A stretch of DNA of 64,000 nucleotides, from the NCBI RefSeq assembly GCF_001561915.1, contig NZ_LSKU01000001.1, forward strand, positions 1,089,216-1,153,215. Direction: 5' to 3'. The translations under genes were made by a program, and so were the position numbers. This document shows, piece after piece, positions 1 through 7,734 of this stretch (positions are counted from its first letter, which is position 1; the number at the start of each line of letters is the position of its first letter). Under the pieces are notes generated by a model that worked only from the letters and a program-made list of their open reading frames with translations, had not been told where the DNA came from and did not search any database. This stretch comes from Tepidibacillus decaturensis (GTDB lineage: Bacteria; Bacillota; Bacilli; Tepidibacillales; Tepidibacillaceae).

Positions 1-27
1 TCTCCTACTTTTTTTTGGACTTTGTAA

Positions 28-222
28 TCAACCGCCACCAACAACACTAACAATTTCTACTTTATCTGTTTCTTGAAGGATTCTTATATCATAATGATCT
101 TTGGGGATAATTTCCAAATTGATTTCTACGACTACAAGTGTTTGGTTTAGTTTAAGTTCATTTAACAACTCAGCCACCGTTTTTCCTGCAAATCCTGTGA
201 TTTCTTTACCATTAACAACCAA
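28..222 (-). CDS. thiS: Sulfur carrier protein ThiS
   Basis: Small ubiquitin-like sulfur carrier for thiazole synthesis in thiamine biosynthesis. The 64-residue product has the beta-grasp pattern (VNGKEI near the N-terminus) and ends in VVGGG; the terminal Gly-Gly is the site that is adenylated and thiocarboxylated in this family. The start is TTG at 222-220, chosen because GGGAGGCGG lies 7 bases upstream and no better start exists. It is the first gene after a TPP riboswitch and its terminator, so expression should fall when thiamine pyrophosphate is abundant. After the stop codon an AGGAGA sequence at the window edge looks like the ribosome site of a following gene, probably thiG, which lies outside the window. 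Confidence 0.93.
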   Translation of the reverse strand: MVVNGKEITGFAGKTVAELLNELKLNQTLVVVEINLEIIPKDHYDIRILQETDKVEIVSVVGGG

Positions 223-294
223 ATTACCGCCTCCCTATGCCTAAATTTTATTAAGATGAAAAAGTGCTATTTGGGAAATAAGAACAAGGCTATA

Positions 295-327
295 AAAAAG
301 CCAAAAACCGCCCAATAATGAGCGGTT
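295..327 (-). terminator. Intrinsic terminator of the thi leader
   Basis: Arms AACCGCTC and GGGCGGTT close a short loop and are followed on the minus strand by TTTTTGGCTTTTTT. It sits between the TPP aptamer and thiS, so it is the likely expression platform of the riboswitch (transcription attenuation). Confidence 0.85.
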
Positions 328-347
328 TAACTACGTTAAATTTAAAC

Positions 348-442
348 TTATGTTTTCCCTCCGCTGGCATTACCCAGATCAGGTTATTGGTCGATAGCGA
401 ATGATAGCTATCCTCTCAGCCTGTTTTCACAAGCTCCCATAA
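348..442 (-). promoter_or_regulatory. TPP riboswitch (THI element)
   Basis: The minus strand carries the invariant TPP aptamer blocks: GGCTGAGAGG, then ACCTGATCTGGGTAATGCC and AGCGGAGGGA. Closing stem P1 can be formed by TTATG (438-442) and CATAA (348-352). The aptamer is followed by a terminator hairpin and then thiS, the standard arrangement for thiamine-repressed thi operons in Firmicutes. Confidence 0.95.
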
Positions 443-643
443 CATATTAATTTTTTCATATATAAAAGTATCACAGTCAGATTTTATTAGCAATATTTTT
501 TAGTTCTTCGTTTGTGTCAAGTTTTTCTCGATCAACCTTTAACACTAGCAGTTACAGCAATCTATTATTGTACACTTTCCATAGCTACCACGCTATCGCT
601 TGGTGGTCTGGGTTAATTAGTTAGGTCTAAGGAACCTAACTAA
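443..643. other. Gap between thi leader and IS remnant
   Basis: No complete gene is visible. On the minus strand around 478-550 there is a short open stretch ending in the residues DTNEELKNIANKI and a stop; it may be the 3-prime tail of a gene destroyed by the adjacent insertion sequence. I do not recognise it. Confidence 0.3.
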
Positions 644-652
644 TTAACCCAG
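608..652. repeat. Perfect 19-bp inverted repeat at the end of the IS remnant
   Basis: CTGGGTTAATTAGTTAGGT at 608-626 is exactly complementary to 634-652, with a 7-base spacer. The stop codon of the truncated transposase lies inside the right arm. No T-run follows on either strand, so it is not a typical terminator. It may be a rearrangement scar or a folded-back element end. Confidence 0.8.
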
Positions 653-1643
653 GTATTTCGAATACTCACTTTCATATGTATCCAACCATAACGTAAAATC
701 ATCTAGATTGTGTTCTTTTAAAGCCTTTCTTATTGAATCCTTGTACTCGCTCTTCCCACCACCTATTGCCCTATTTAATGCCTGTGCAATATGATAGGGG
801 TCTAACTGGTTTAAAACAGCATAACGAGACTGTGAAAAGGCTTCTTGAAACTTCTCCGCAGTATAGCCTTGTCCTCCATCGCTATTTGAAACAATCTGTG
901 TATTTTCTAATGAATATTGATGTGCGGTAAATGCCTGAACTTCTTTCCAAAAATCTGCAGTTAATTGAGTCGTCATAATAACTTTTGGTTCGCGCAAAGC
1001 TACCCGTTTCCCGTTCTTTTCCCATCCTTCATGTACAACGGCATGGCGAACTTCTAAACTTTTTTTCTTCTCCGTTCCTTTAATAAATACGCCATCTGCC
1101 TCCACGTATAAATAAATCTACTTTTTTACTTTCTGGCAAAGATGCAGCTTCATCTAACTCGATAACCATTTCTTTATCCGCCTGTGCTTGTGCTTTTCCT
1201 ACACGTCTTACGATCCTTCCTAAGGTTTGATGACTAATGTTAACTGCTGTCCATTCCTGTAATATACGTGCGGATTCGCGATAGGTACTCTCACTTGCTA
1301 GTTCTGCTACTTTCACTTCAACTAAAGGACTATATCGCTGGTATTTCCGTATTCCTATCCACTCATCAAAAGTATAGTGAGAGTCCCCCTTTTTGTCACC
1401 CATTAATGTATGTTGGAAACGTACAGCGCCAAAGGTAAATTGAATCGTTTTCCAATCTTCCCTTTTTACGAACCAACCTTTTTCTTGTTGTTTTTCCTTA
1501 ATAACTTGGTTTAGCTGAGTAAAAATCTCCCCTATCAAAGAAGCAAATACTTCATGCATATAAATTTGAATGTTTTCCTCTAACTCAATTAAATTATTTG
1601 TATTCTTTATTAACTGATATAATCTTGATATAATATTATCCAT
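644..1643 (-). pseudogene. ISLre2-family transposase, frameshifted and C-terminally truncated
   Basis: Two overlapping frames together encode about 330 residues resembling ISLre2 (UPF0236) transposases, which are normally about 450-490 residues. The first part starts at ATG 1643 with AAAGAGG seven bases upstream and runs to ...ESKKVDLF; the reading then continues in another frame as VEADGVFIKG. The frame break is near 1090-1105. Family acidic positions can be seen in VEADG, in the SDGG segment and in VLNQLDPYHI. The protein stops early after SEYSKYLG, inside the 19-bp inverted repeat, so the C-terminal catalytic region is missing. The element cannot encode an active transposase. Confidence 0.85.
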
Positions 1644-1652
1644 GAGAAGGCC

Positions 1653-1707
1653 TCTTTCTAAAATGTATTTGCGTGGAAGCATACATTTATGATAGAACGC
1701 CTTCTCT
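1653..1707. repeat. Nested inverted repeat at the 5-prime side of the IS remnant
   Basis: GAGAAGGC pairs with GCCTTCTC at the outer ends and AAATGTAT pairs with ATACATTT inside. It lies just upstream of the transposase start and may include the terminal repeat of the ISLre2 element or its control region. Confidence 0.4.
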
Positions 1708-1869
1708 TTTTTGGCTAGTATTTCCTATTAAAATCCTCGAGAATTATTTTACACATAGTAGTTCTTCACTATTTCTTAAAATATTTTCAAACTCATATTG
1801 TTTAACGTGGAAACTAAATAATAAAATGGATGTAAAGAATTTAACTCAGAATTTTATAAGGAGCCAATT

Positions 1870-3663
1870 ATGATCGAGAAAGCACATCAAATACTAAAAG
1901 AATACTATGGCTATGATAATTTTAGAGGGGGCCAAGAGAATATTATAACTAGTATCCTAGAAAAAAAGGACACCGTTGCCATTATGCCTACGGGAGCAGG
2001 AAAATCGCTATGCTACCAAGTCCCTGCCCTATTATTTGAAGGAGTAACTATAGTGATTTCTCCATTGATCTCATTGATGAAAGACCAAGTAGATTCCCTT
2101 GAAGATATAGGAATTCCTGCTACCTTCATAAACAGTTCATTAAGTGTTTCGGAAACGAATAGAAGAATTGATGGTGTAAACCAAGGTAAGTATAAACTAT
2201 TATATATTGCCCCAGAAAGATTAGAAAATGAAGGCTTTGCTGAACTGATTAAAGGGCTTGAAATATCTCTTGTTGCAGTAGACGAAGCTCACTGTGTATC
2301 GCAATGGGGTCATGATTTTAGGCCAAGCTATCGTTATATTTTTTCTTTTATCAAGCAATTACCACAAAGACCTACGATTGCTGCTTTCACAGCTACTGCG
2401 ACTGAAGAAGTAAAAAATGATATTATTCATCTATTGAGGCTGTATAAGCCAAATCTGTTTGTTACGGGTTTTAACCGTGAAAATCTATTTTTTTCCGTTG
2501 TTAAAGGGGAAAACAAAAAAGATTATATACTGGATTATGCTCGGAGTCACAAAAATCAAGTAGGGATTATTTATGCAGCTACACGTAAAGAAGTAGAAAC
2601 AATCTATAAAGAATTAAAGCAAATAGGTTTAAAACCTGCAAAATATCATGCGGGATTAGGCACAGAAGAACGAAAGCGGAATCAGGATGCTTTTCTTTTT
2701 GATGATGCCAACATTATGGTCGCAACTAATGCTTTTGGTATGGGAATTGATAAATCAAATGTCCGGTATGTTATTCATTTTAATCTACCGAAAAATATGG
2801 AAGCTTACTATCAAGAAGCAGGACGTGCGGGTCGAGATGGTGAACCTAGTGAATGTATCTTATTATTTGGTCCACAGGATGTAATGATCCAAAAATTTAT
2901 GATTGAGCAAACAGTAATGGCTCCAGAGAGAAAAAGGAACGAATATAATAAGCTGCAGGAAATGGTAGATTATTGTTATACACCGAATTGTCTCCGTAAA
3001 TATATTTTAGAATATTTTGGTGAAGAAAATATACCTGATTCTTGTGGCTATTGTAGTACTTGTACTAATGATAGTGAGCTTGTGGATATTACTGAAGATG
3101 CATTAAAAATTTTCTCTTGTATTTTTCGCTTAAAAGAACGCTTTGGTAGTACCTTAGTGGCTCAAGTACTGAAAGGATCAAAGAATAAAAAAATAATTGA
3201 GTTGGGCTTTGATCGTTTATCCACCTATGGGATTATGAGTCAATATACAGAAAAAGAGATTAGAGATATTATAAATGTCTTAGTAGCAGATGGGTATCTA
3301 AATTTAACAAGTGGGCAATATCCTATATTAAAAATAACTGCAAAATCAGTTAATGTTCTAAAAAATGGCGAAAAGGTTTATCAAAAAGTACATAAGAAAA
3401 AGGATAATCTAATTGAGGATAATACATTATTTGATTTGCTGAGAAAGCTGAGAAAAGAGATTTCTTCTAAGGAAAACCTACCGCCTTATGTCATTTTTCC
3501 AGATAGTACGTTACTTGATATGGCTAGGTTATATCCAGTAGATGCTGAAGCATTATTAAATATTAAAGGTGTTGGCCAAAATAAACTGCAAAAATATGGT
3601 GATCTATTTTTAGCTGAGATTAGAAAGTATGTGGATGAAAATAAGATCAATATTAGTGTATAG
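1870..3663 (+). CDS. recQ: ATP-dependent DNA helicase RecQ
   Basis: 3-prime to 5-prime DNA helicase of the RecQ family, acting in recombination and restart of stalled forks. The 597 residues are of normal length. Visible features: Walker A TGAGKS at residues 41-46, motif II DEAH at about 138-141 followed by CVSQWGHDFR (the RecQ aromatic-rich loop), helicase motifs HAGLGTEERKR and GRAGRDGE, a four-cysteine zinc-binding segment around residues 370-405 (CYTPNCL...CGYCSTC), a winged-helix region, and a C-terminal HRDC domain (about 515-590) with IKGVGQNKLQKYG. The start has an AAGGAG site 7-8 bases upstream. It stands alone on the plus strand and is followed by a strong terminator. Confidence 0.96.
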   Translation: MIEKAHQILKEYYGYDNFRGGQENIITSILEKKDTVAIMPTGAGKSLCYQVPALLFEGVTIVISPLISLMKDQVDSLEDIGIPATFINSSLSVSETNRRIDGVNQGKYKLLYIAPERLENEGFAELIKGLEISLVAVDEAHCVSQWGHDFRPSYRYIFSFIKQLPQRPTIAAFTATATEEVKNDIIHLLRLYKPNLFVTGFNRENLFFSVVKGENKKDYILDYARSHKNQVGIIYAATRKEVETIYKELKQIGLKPAKYHAGLGTEERKRNQDAFLFDDANIMVATNAFGMGIDKSNVRYVIHFNLPKNMEAYYQEAGRAGRDGEPSECILLFGPQDVMIQKFMIEQTVMAPERKRNEYNKLQEMVDYCYTPNCLRKYILEYFGEENIPDSCGYCSTCTNDSELVDITEDALKIFSCIFRLKERFGSTLVAQVLKGSKNKKIIELGFDRLSTYGIMSQYTEKEIRDIINVLVADGYLNLTSGQYPILKITAKSVNVLKNGEKVYQKVHKKKDNLIEDNTLFDLLRKLRKEISSKENLPPYVIFPDSTLLDMARLYPVDAEALLNIKGVGQNKLQKYGDLFLAEIRKYVDENKINISV

Positions 3664-3678
3664 ATATCAATCATTAAG

Positions 3679-3730
3679 AGAACCCACTAGGCCTCAAAAA
3701 ACATTTAAGGCTATGGTGGGTTCTTTTTTA
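3679..3730 (+). terminator. Terminator of recQ
   Basis: AGAACCCAC pairs with GTGGGTTCT and is followed by a run of T. Confidence 0.85.
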
Positions 3731-3887
3731 CCTTTCTGAACCGTCATTTGAAGAAGAATAATTTTTTAAGATCATCGAGCGATCATATGAATCCTTCTCA
3801 ATTTTTCTTTCTTTTAAGATACAGATATGCTAATATTGTTTATCTTTATTTATCATTTATACCATTCAAAAATATAGAAGTTATTAT

Positions 3888-4412
3888 TTAATCAAGATTT
3901 TTTTTGGCTGCCTTTTGATCAATCACTTTGATAAATTGATCCTTACCCTTAATATATTCCTCAATATCATAGGGATACTTTTTGGCTAGTTCTTCTTTCA
4001 AATTAGAATAGAATTCTGCTTCATCTGGATGCTTGATAAGATAATCTCTAAACCGAATGTGCCGATCAATCTCTTTATTTCCTGTTTGAAAGATGTGAAC
4101 GTGATGTGTTCGATTAAATTCATCCCCCTTTATGAAAAATCTTCGATTCACAATTCCGTTTTCGCCTTTAGAAATATATCCTAATTGGTATAGCTTGTAA
4201 TTGAAATGATCAACTTCATCTATTTCTTTAACTTCGATTAACATGTCTATAATCGGTTTCGCTTTTATACCAGGAATAGCTGTACTACCGATATGGTGAA
4301 TATCACTAATAAGATTACCAAATACCTCTCTTAGGATGTTTGCTTCATGATCAAATTGTTGCTTCCATTCTGATTGATGACAAACAACTTCCACTTTTCT
4401 CTTAGTTTCCAT
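3888..4412 (-). CDS. GrpB family (UPF0157) protein
   Basis: About 174 residues of the GrpB/UPF0157 family, a member of the nucleotidyltransferase superfamily whose biochemical role is unsettled. Recognisable family features: IHHIGSTAIPGIKAKPIIDM in the first third, RRFFIKG, HHVHIFQ and the C-terminal KKYPYDIEEYIKGK segment. ATG at 4412 is preferred because TGAGGT lies 8 bases upstream; a start five codons earlier is possible. It sits upstream of recQ in convergent orientation and appears monocistronic. A fragment of another nucleotidyltransferase-type gene lies just upstream. Confidence 0.85.
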   Translation of the reverse strand: METKRKVEVVCHQSEWKQQFDHEANILREVFGNLISDIHHIGSTAIPGIKAKPIIDMLIEVKEIDEVDHFNYKLYQLGYISKGENGIVNRRFFIKGDEFNRTHHVHIFQTGNKEIDRHIRFRDYLIKHPDEAEFYSNLKEELAKKYPYDIEEYIKGKDQFIKVIDQKAAKKNLD

Positions 4413-4458
4413 TGTAAAATACCTCATTCCATTCTTCTTTCAATGAATCCCTAAACTA

Positions 4459-4660
4459 TCACTCCATCAGAGCAGGGTTCGATTTCCGAAAAAGATTCAA
4501 CCCCTTTCTTATATCCCATTCACTAATATTAAGCAGGTCATGAATTGGATATTCTAATACATCTCGTTTCTCATCTATGGACAAATACCACTAAGGTTGA
4601 TGTATATAGATAAATCGAACGTCATAATCACTGTCTTTTGAAGGGAAACCCCACGCTACG
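4459..4660 (-). pseudogene. Fragment of RlaP-like nucleotidyltransferase
   Basis: Minus-strand translation gives WGFPSKDSDYDVRFIYI, then an in-frame TAG, then WYLSIDEKRDVLEYPI and a stretch ending in FRKSNPALME. This is the N-terminal part (the DxD-bearing core) of the predicted nucleotidyltransferase family PF10127 (YcgL/RlaP type). The start, everything after about 65 residues, and an open frame are all missing, so it is a relic. It directly abuts the end of the flavoprotein gene at 4661. Confidence 0.8.
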
Positions 4661-5125
4661 TTATTTTCTGTTTTTCCCAGATAAATGATCAATCGTCAGC
4701 TTTAAGACCTTTGTCCTATCTTGATTTTTCTCTAAATATATCATACCCTTTTCCATATTTCCAGTCGCATACTTTTTTAGAAATGCAATTAAACTTTCCC
4801 TTTTCTCCTCGACTTCAACTTCTTCAATTTTCCCGAAAACAATGACACTTTGATATCTCATACTAAATTGTTCAGGCAATGGCTTGGTTTGTCCAACAAC
4901 GCAAAAAGATACCTTGTTATTACGGCCAAGAATCTCAAGCTTATGCCCCTCTGTTGCACAATGAAAATAGATAGCCCCATTTATGTACACATAACTAAGA
5001 GGAACACCATAGGCATAATCATTATTAGCAGCCATAGATAATACACCATAATCCCCCGATTTCAACAATTGTAGCGTAGCTTCTTGATCCATTTTTCTCT
5101 CTTTTCTTCTGATCTCTTTGAACAT
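4661..5125 (-). CDS. Pyridoxamine 5-phosphate oxidase family flavoprotein
   Basis: 154-residue protein of the FMN-binding split-barrel family that includes nitroimidazole reductase-like (NimA) proteins. Family pattern: the N-terminal basic helix MFKEIRRKERKMDQE, GVLSMA, YGVPLSYVYINGAIYFHCA, GHKLEILGRNNKVSFCVVG and the strand VIVFGKIEEVE. These proteins bind FMN; the substrate cannot be told from sequence. ATG at 5125 is chosen because GGGGGA lies 6 bases upstream; the frame is open for 30 more codons but without a ribosome site. It is monocistronic and unrelated to its neighbours. Confidence 0.82.
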   Translation of the reverse strand: MFKEIRRKERKMDQEATLQLLKSGDYGVLSMAANNDYAYGVPLSYVYINGAIYFHCATEGHKLEILGRNNKVSFCVVGQTKPLPEQFSMRYQSVIVFGKIEEVEVEEKRESLIAFLKKYATGNMEKGMIYLEKNQDRTKVLKLTIDHLSGKNRK

Positions 5126-5332
5126 GTCAGTTCCCCCATTTTTAGCATTTATGAATATCTCTTCATTGCCTTGAATATTTTCCAGTGTTAGTTCGCCATC
5201 TATTATCTCGCTCATGACAAAAACTTTAAGATTTTGAATTAGTTACGTTTTTGCATTATATTTAAAGTTCTTCTAATTTGTTAAATTCCCTTCAATATCT
5301 AAGTGGTTTTTCAATTTTTTAAACTTAAACAT

Positions 5333-5374
5333 TAAAAAAGCGTTAATAAGATTACAAGAATCTTAATAAACGCT
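5333..5374 (-). terminator. Terminator of the Cu/Zn SOD gene
   Basis: A 15-base imperfect stem (AGCGTT...AACGCT ends) is followed on the minus strand by TTTTTT. Confidence 0.8.
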
Positions 5375-5390
5375 CTATAGCTGTTCAATT

Positions 5391-5918
5391 TTATACCCCA
5401 ACAATTACTCCACAAGCCATTCGTTTTCCTGCATCTCCAGCTGGTTGTGTTCTATAGTCATCAGGATTAAGATGTAAAATAACTGACTTACCTATGACGT
5501 CATTCACTCTAAACTTATTGGTAAAAAAGTTCATTCTTGCATAACCGCCATTAGAGAAAATGACTGGAAAGTCTCCTGCATGATTGCCATGTGGCTGATT
5601 TGTAGGATTCCAATGGCCACCTGCTGCTTCAAATGGGGATTGTGGATCTCCTACTGTGCAGTTACCGTTCACATGAATGTGAAAACCATGAGGTCCAATT
5701 GGATCCTGGTCTCCTTTTGCAGGTTGATAGGGTGGAAGTCCACGAAGTTCCACAAAAACCTCCGTTCCATTTGCTACACTTATAAAAGCGACAAAACCAG
5801 AGATTGTAGGTGCTAAGGGTCCACCCTTGATTTGAGCATACGCACGCTTATAAACTCGTTGGTTGATATCGATAGGATAATAGGGATTGTAATAGAAGTA
5901 AGGATCAAAAACCGTCAT
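5391..5918 (-). CDS. Cu/Zn superoxide dismutase family protein, no signal peptide
   Basis: 175 residues with a full set of Cu/Zn SOD metal ligands: GFHIHVNGNC (His80, His82), GGHWNP (His102), HGNHAGDFP (His110, His113, Asp115), ILHLNPDDY (His149). The disulfide cysteines (Cys87, Cys169) and the active-site Arg in GKRMACG are also present, so it is predicted to dismutate superoxide. Unusually there is no signal peptide or lipobox. Instead the N-terminus is tyrosine-rich (FDPYFYYNPYYPID). Bacillus SodC-like proteins are usually exported or spore-associated, so this form may be a spore-coat or mother-cell protein; that is inference. It is monocistronic, with a terminator just downstream. Confidence 0.9.
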   Translation of the reverse strand: MTVFDPYFYYNPYYPIDINQRVYKRAYAQIKGGPLAPTISGFVAFISVANGTEVFVELRGLPPYQPAKGDQDPIGPHGFHIHVNGNCTVGDPQSPFEAAGGHWNPTNQPHGNHAGDFPVIFSNGGYARMNFFTNKFRVNDVIGKSVILHLNPDDYRTQPAGDAGKRMACGVIVGV

Positions 5919-5994
5919 AGTAAATACTAACCCTCCTTGTTATTTAAGATCCCTTTATCCTACGTCATGAATTGGGTATCTGTGTAAGTACAAT

Positions 5995-6023
5995 TTGACT
6001 TAATGCTTATCTTCTGTTATTAT
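5995..6023 (+). promoter_or_regulatory. Possible promoter of an unassigned RNA
   Basis: TTGACT, 17 bases, then TATTAT. No protein gene follows on this strand, but a folded segment and a terminator do. Confidence 0.4.
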
Positions 6024-6029
6024 ATATAG

Positions 6030-6289
6030 TTGTATTTAACTCAGAAATCATTTTTTTAAAGGTGAAAAGAAAAACTGGCGTTTTACTTAATTTTTCATAG
6101 AGACTTATTCACACTGGATCGGCTAAAGAGCCGTAAGGATGTTTGAGAGGCAGGGCTAACGTCGTTTAAGTTTAGAATAAATATGTGGAATATTGCCGCG
6201 GCAAGGATATTATTTATATGAGTTATTAAATACTTCATTCACAAACGAACTAGGTGATTCATCTAGTTCGTTTTCTATTTCCTTTTTTT
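6030..6289 (+). ncRNA. Candidate structured noncoding RNA with its own promoter and terminator
   Basis: A 470-base gap without a gene holds, on the plus strand, a promoter-like sequence, a compact series of foldable elements (CGGCT-AAAG-AGCCG hairpin at about 6120, a GGCAGGGCTAACGTCG stretch, the self-complementary TTGCCGCGGCAA at about 6194) and a strong terminator (AACGAACTAG/CTAGTTCGTT then T-rich). No open frame with a ribosome site is present. The size of roughly 200-260 nt would suit known Firmicutes RNAs such as the raiA motif, but I cannot confirm a family. Confidence 0.5.
6244..6289 (+). terminator. Terminator of the candidate RNA
   Basis: AACGAACTAG and CTAGTTCGTT form a perfect 10-bp stem followed by T-rich sequence ending in TTTTTTT. 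Confidence 0.8.
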
Positions 6290-6319
6290 AACTAATGATC
6301 TAATCTTAATTTTAATGTA

Positions 6320-6352
6320 AAAAATAAACATACCTATTCTTTAGGTATGCTT
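6320..6352 (-). terminator. Terminator of the YbjQ-like gene
   Basis: CATACCT/AGGTATG stem followed on the minus strand by TTTATTTTTT. Confidence 0.75.
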
Positions 6353-6390
6353 ATTCTTAATCCTAGAAATCATTTGTTCACCAAAACACA

Positions 6391-6705
6391 TTACTTTACT
6401 TTTACCGCGGTACCTGTTGCAATACACATCATCATTCCGTCTCGTAAAGTTTCAAAATCTAAATCTACTCCAATCACTGCATTAGCGCCTAAACTTCTAG
6501 CTTTTTCTTTCATCTCTTGAATGGCAATTGATCTACCTTCTGCTAATTTACTTTCATAAGCACTACTCCGGCCACCAATAATATCTGTAATACCAGCAAG
6601 AAAATCACGAACTACATTTGCTCCCATAATGGCTTCCCCAGTTACAATATCAATATATTCTTCGATGGTTTTCCCTTCTAATGAATGGGTGGTTGTAATA
6701 ATCAT
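6391..6705 (-). CDS. YbjQ/UPF0145 family protein
   Basis: 104 residues of the YbjQ family (UPF0145, a putative heavy-metal-binding domain that forms pentamers; role unknown). Family landmarks: [55 protein letters not shown] and [10 protein letters not shown]. The ATG at 6705 is chosen because AAGGAG sits at the right distance; upstream in-frame codons have no ribosome site. It is separated from the sulfur operon by a terminator, so it is transcribed alone. Confidence 0.88.
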   Translation of the reverse strand: MIITTTHSLEGKTIEEYIDIVTGEAIMGANVVRDFLAGITDIIGGRSSAYESKLAEGRSIAIQEMKEKARSLGANAVIGVDLDFETLRDGMMMCIATGTAVKVK

Positions 6706-6780
6706 AACAATCATCTCCTTATTTAAAATTTTCCCCTTACTTAGAATATTCATTTTCTTTTTCTGCATACATTGTATTTG

Positions 6781-6813
6781 AAAAAAGAACCAGAGACAAT
6801 ATCTCTAGTTCTT
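6781..6813 (-). terminator. Terminator of the sulfur operon
   Basis: AAGAAC-AGAGA stem pairing with TCTCT-GTTCTT, followed by TTTTTT on the minus strand. Confidence 0.85.
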
Positions 6814-6854
6814 TAGCTAAAGCTTTCATTTACTCATTTTTTATATTACTTATA

Positions 6855-7328
6855 TTACGTAAAAATAATTTGGCCACCTGCAGATAAATTGTAGAAATCT
6901 CCTACGGTAAGGATATCCTCTAATTGGTCACAAAAATCTTCTTTCTTAAGTTTAAACATTTCAACCGTAGCAAGACATGCATACAATTTACCACCAGCAT
7001 CGCTGATCATTTCAATAAATTCGGGAACAGGCGGAATATCTAATTCTTCCATCTGTTTTTTCATCATATTCGTTGCGATTGTTGACATCCCTGGAAGAGC
7101 ACCAATTAAAGTGGGAATGCCTAAGGCTGGGTTTCCTACCGTTGCAACCTTGATGTTATTCATTTTCTTTTTGGTAATGGCATCTAATCCGAAGAATGTG
7201 AAAAACACATTTACTTCTATACCTGCCATTCTAGCGCCATTTGCCATAATTAGTCCAGGATAAACACCTTCTAATGAACCTTTCGAGATGACAATAGATA
7301 ATTTTTTAATTTTTTCATTCTCAGCCAT
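6855..7328 (-). CDS. DsrE/DsrF/DrsH-like family protein (DsrE2 type)
   Basis: About 157 residues. The sequence MAENEKIKKLSIVISKGSLEG, LIMANGARMAGIEVNVFFTF and a C-terminal LYACLATVEMFKLKKEDF match the DsrE2-like branch (PF13686) of sulfurtransferases. In relatives a cysteine in the LYAC segment carries persulfide, and it is present here. The start at 7328 follows GGGGGA. The gene is the last of a three-gene operon after a sulfide:quinone oxidoreductase-like gene and a DsrC/TusE-like gene, so a role in receiving or passing on sulfane sulfur is likely by context. Confidence 0.85.
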   Translation of the reverse strand: MAENEKIKKLSIVISKGSLEGVYPGLIMANGARMAGIEVNVFFTFFGLDAITKKKMNNIKVATVGNPALGIPTLIGALPGMSTIATNMMKKQMEELDIPPVPEFIEMISDAGGKLYACLATVEMFKLKKEDFCDQLEDILTVGDFYNLSAGGQIIFT

Positions 7329-7341
7329 CCTGATCCCCCAT

Positions 7342-7659
7342 TTATACACAGCTTGCTGGTTTGCTTAATCCAGCAACTTTAGCTGCTTTTACTAGTGGAC
7401 CATCTGGATATAATTCGTACAATTCTTTTGTAGAAATACCCCCAACTTTATTTACCCTTCTAATGGTTGGAAGCTTCCCATTTTCTTGGAAGTCCTTTTG
7501 TAAAAACTCAATGACCTTCCAATGTCTTTCAGTTAATTCTTCGATACCCACTTCTTTTGCCAATTCTACAGCAATCTCTTTGTTCCACTGTGCTGGATTT
7601 GTTAAGTATCCCTCCTCGTTAACATCCACAGTAAATCCAGCAATTAATTTTTCAGCCAT
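7342..7659 (-). CDS. DsrC/TusE family sulfur carrier (single C-terminal Cys)
   Basis: 105 residues with the DsrC/TusE fold signature: GYLTNPAQWNKEIAVELAKE, ERHWKVIEFLQKDFQENGKLP, ELYPDGPLVKAAKVAGL and a C-terminal KPASCV. The penultimate cysteine (CysA of DsrC) is present, whereas the second DsrC cysteine, expected about 11 residues earlier, is replaced by Ala. A one-cysteine form resembles TusE or DsrC-like trafficking proteins rather than the two-cysteine DsrC that forms trisulfides with sulfite reductase. AGGGGAGG precedes the ATG. It lies between SQR-like and DsrE-like genes, overlapping the latter region closely. Confidence 0.9.
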   Translation of the reverse strand: MAEKLIAGFTVDVNEEGYLTNPAQWNKEIAVELAKEVGIEELTERHWKVIEFLQKDFQENGKLPTIRRVNKVGGISTKELYELYPDGPLVKAAKVAGLSKPASCV

Positions 7660-7734
7660 ATTTTTTACCTCCCCTTAAAAATTATTTTTTTATTTTTAAA
7701 AAAAGCTTAAAAACATTTGTATAGACCTCACCTG

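Noticed and set aside
1673-1873. 66-codon plus-strand open frame before recQ
   Set aside because: No ribosome site, overlaps the IS control repeats, and the protein resembles nothing.
4470-4495. GGTTCGATTTCC stretch resembling a tRNA T-arm
   Set aside because: No acceptor or anticodon arms surround it; on the other strand it encodes the FRKSNP part of the nucleotidyltransferase relic.
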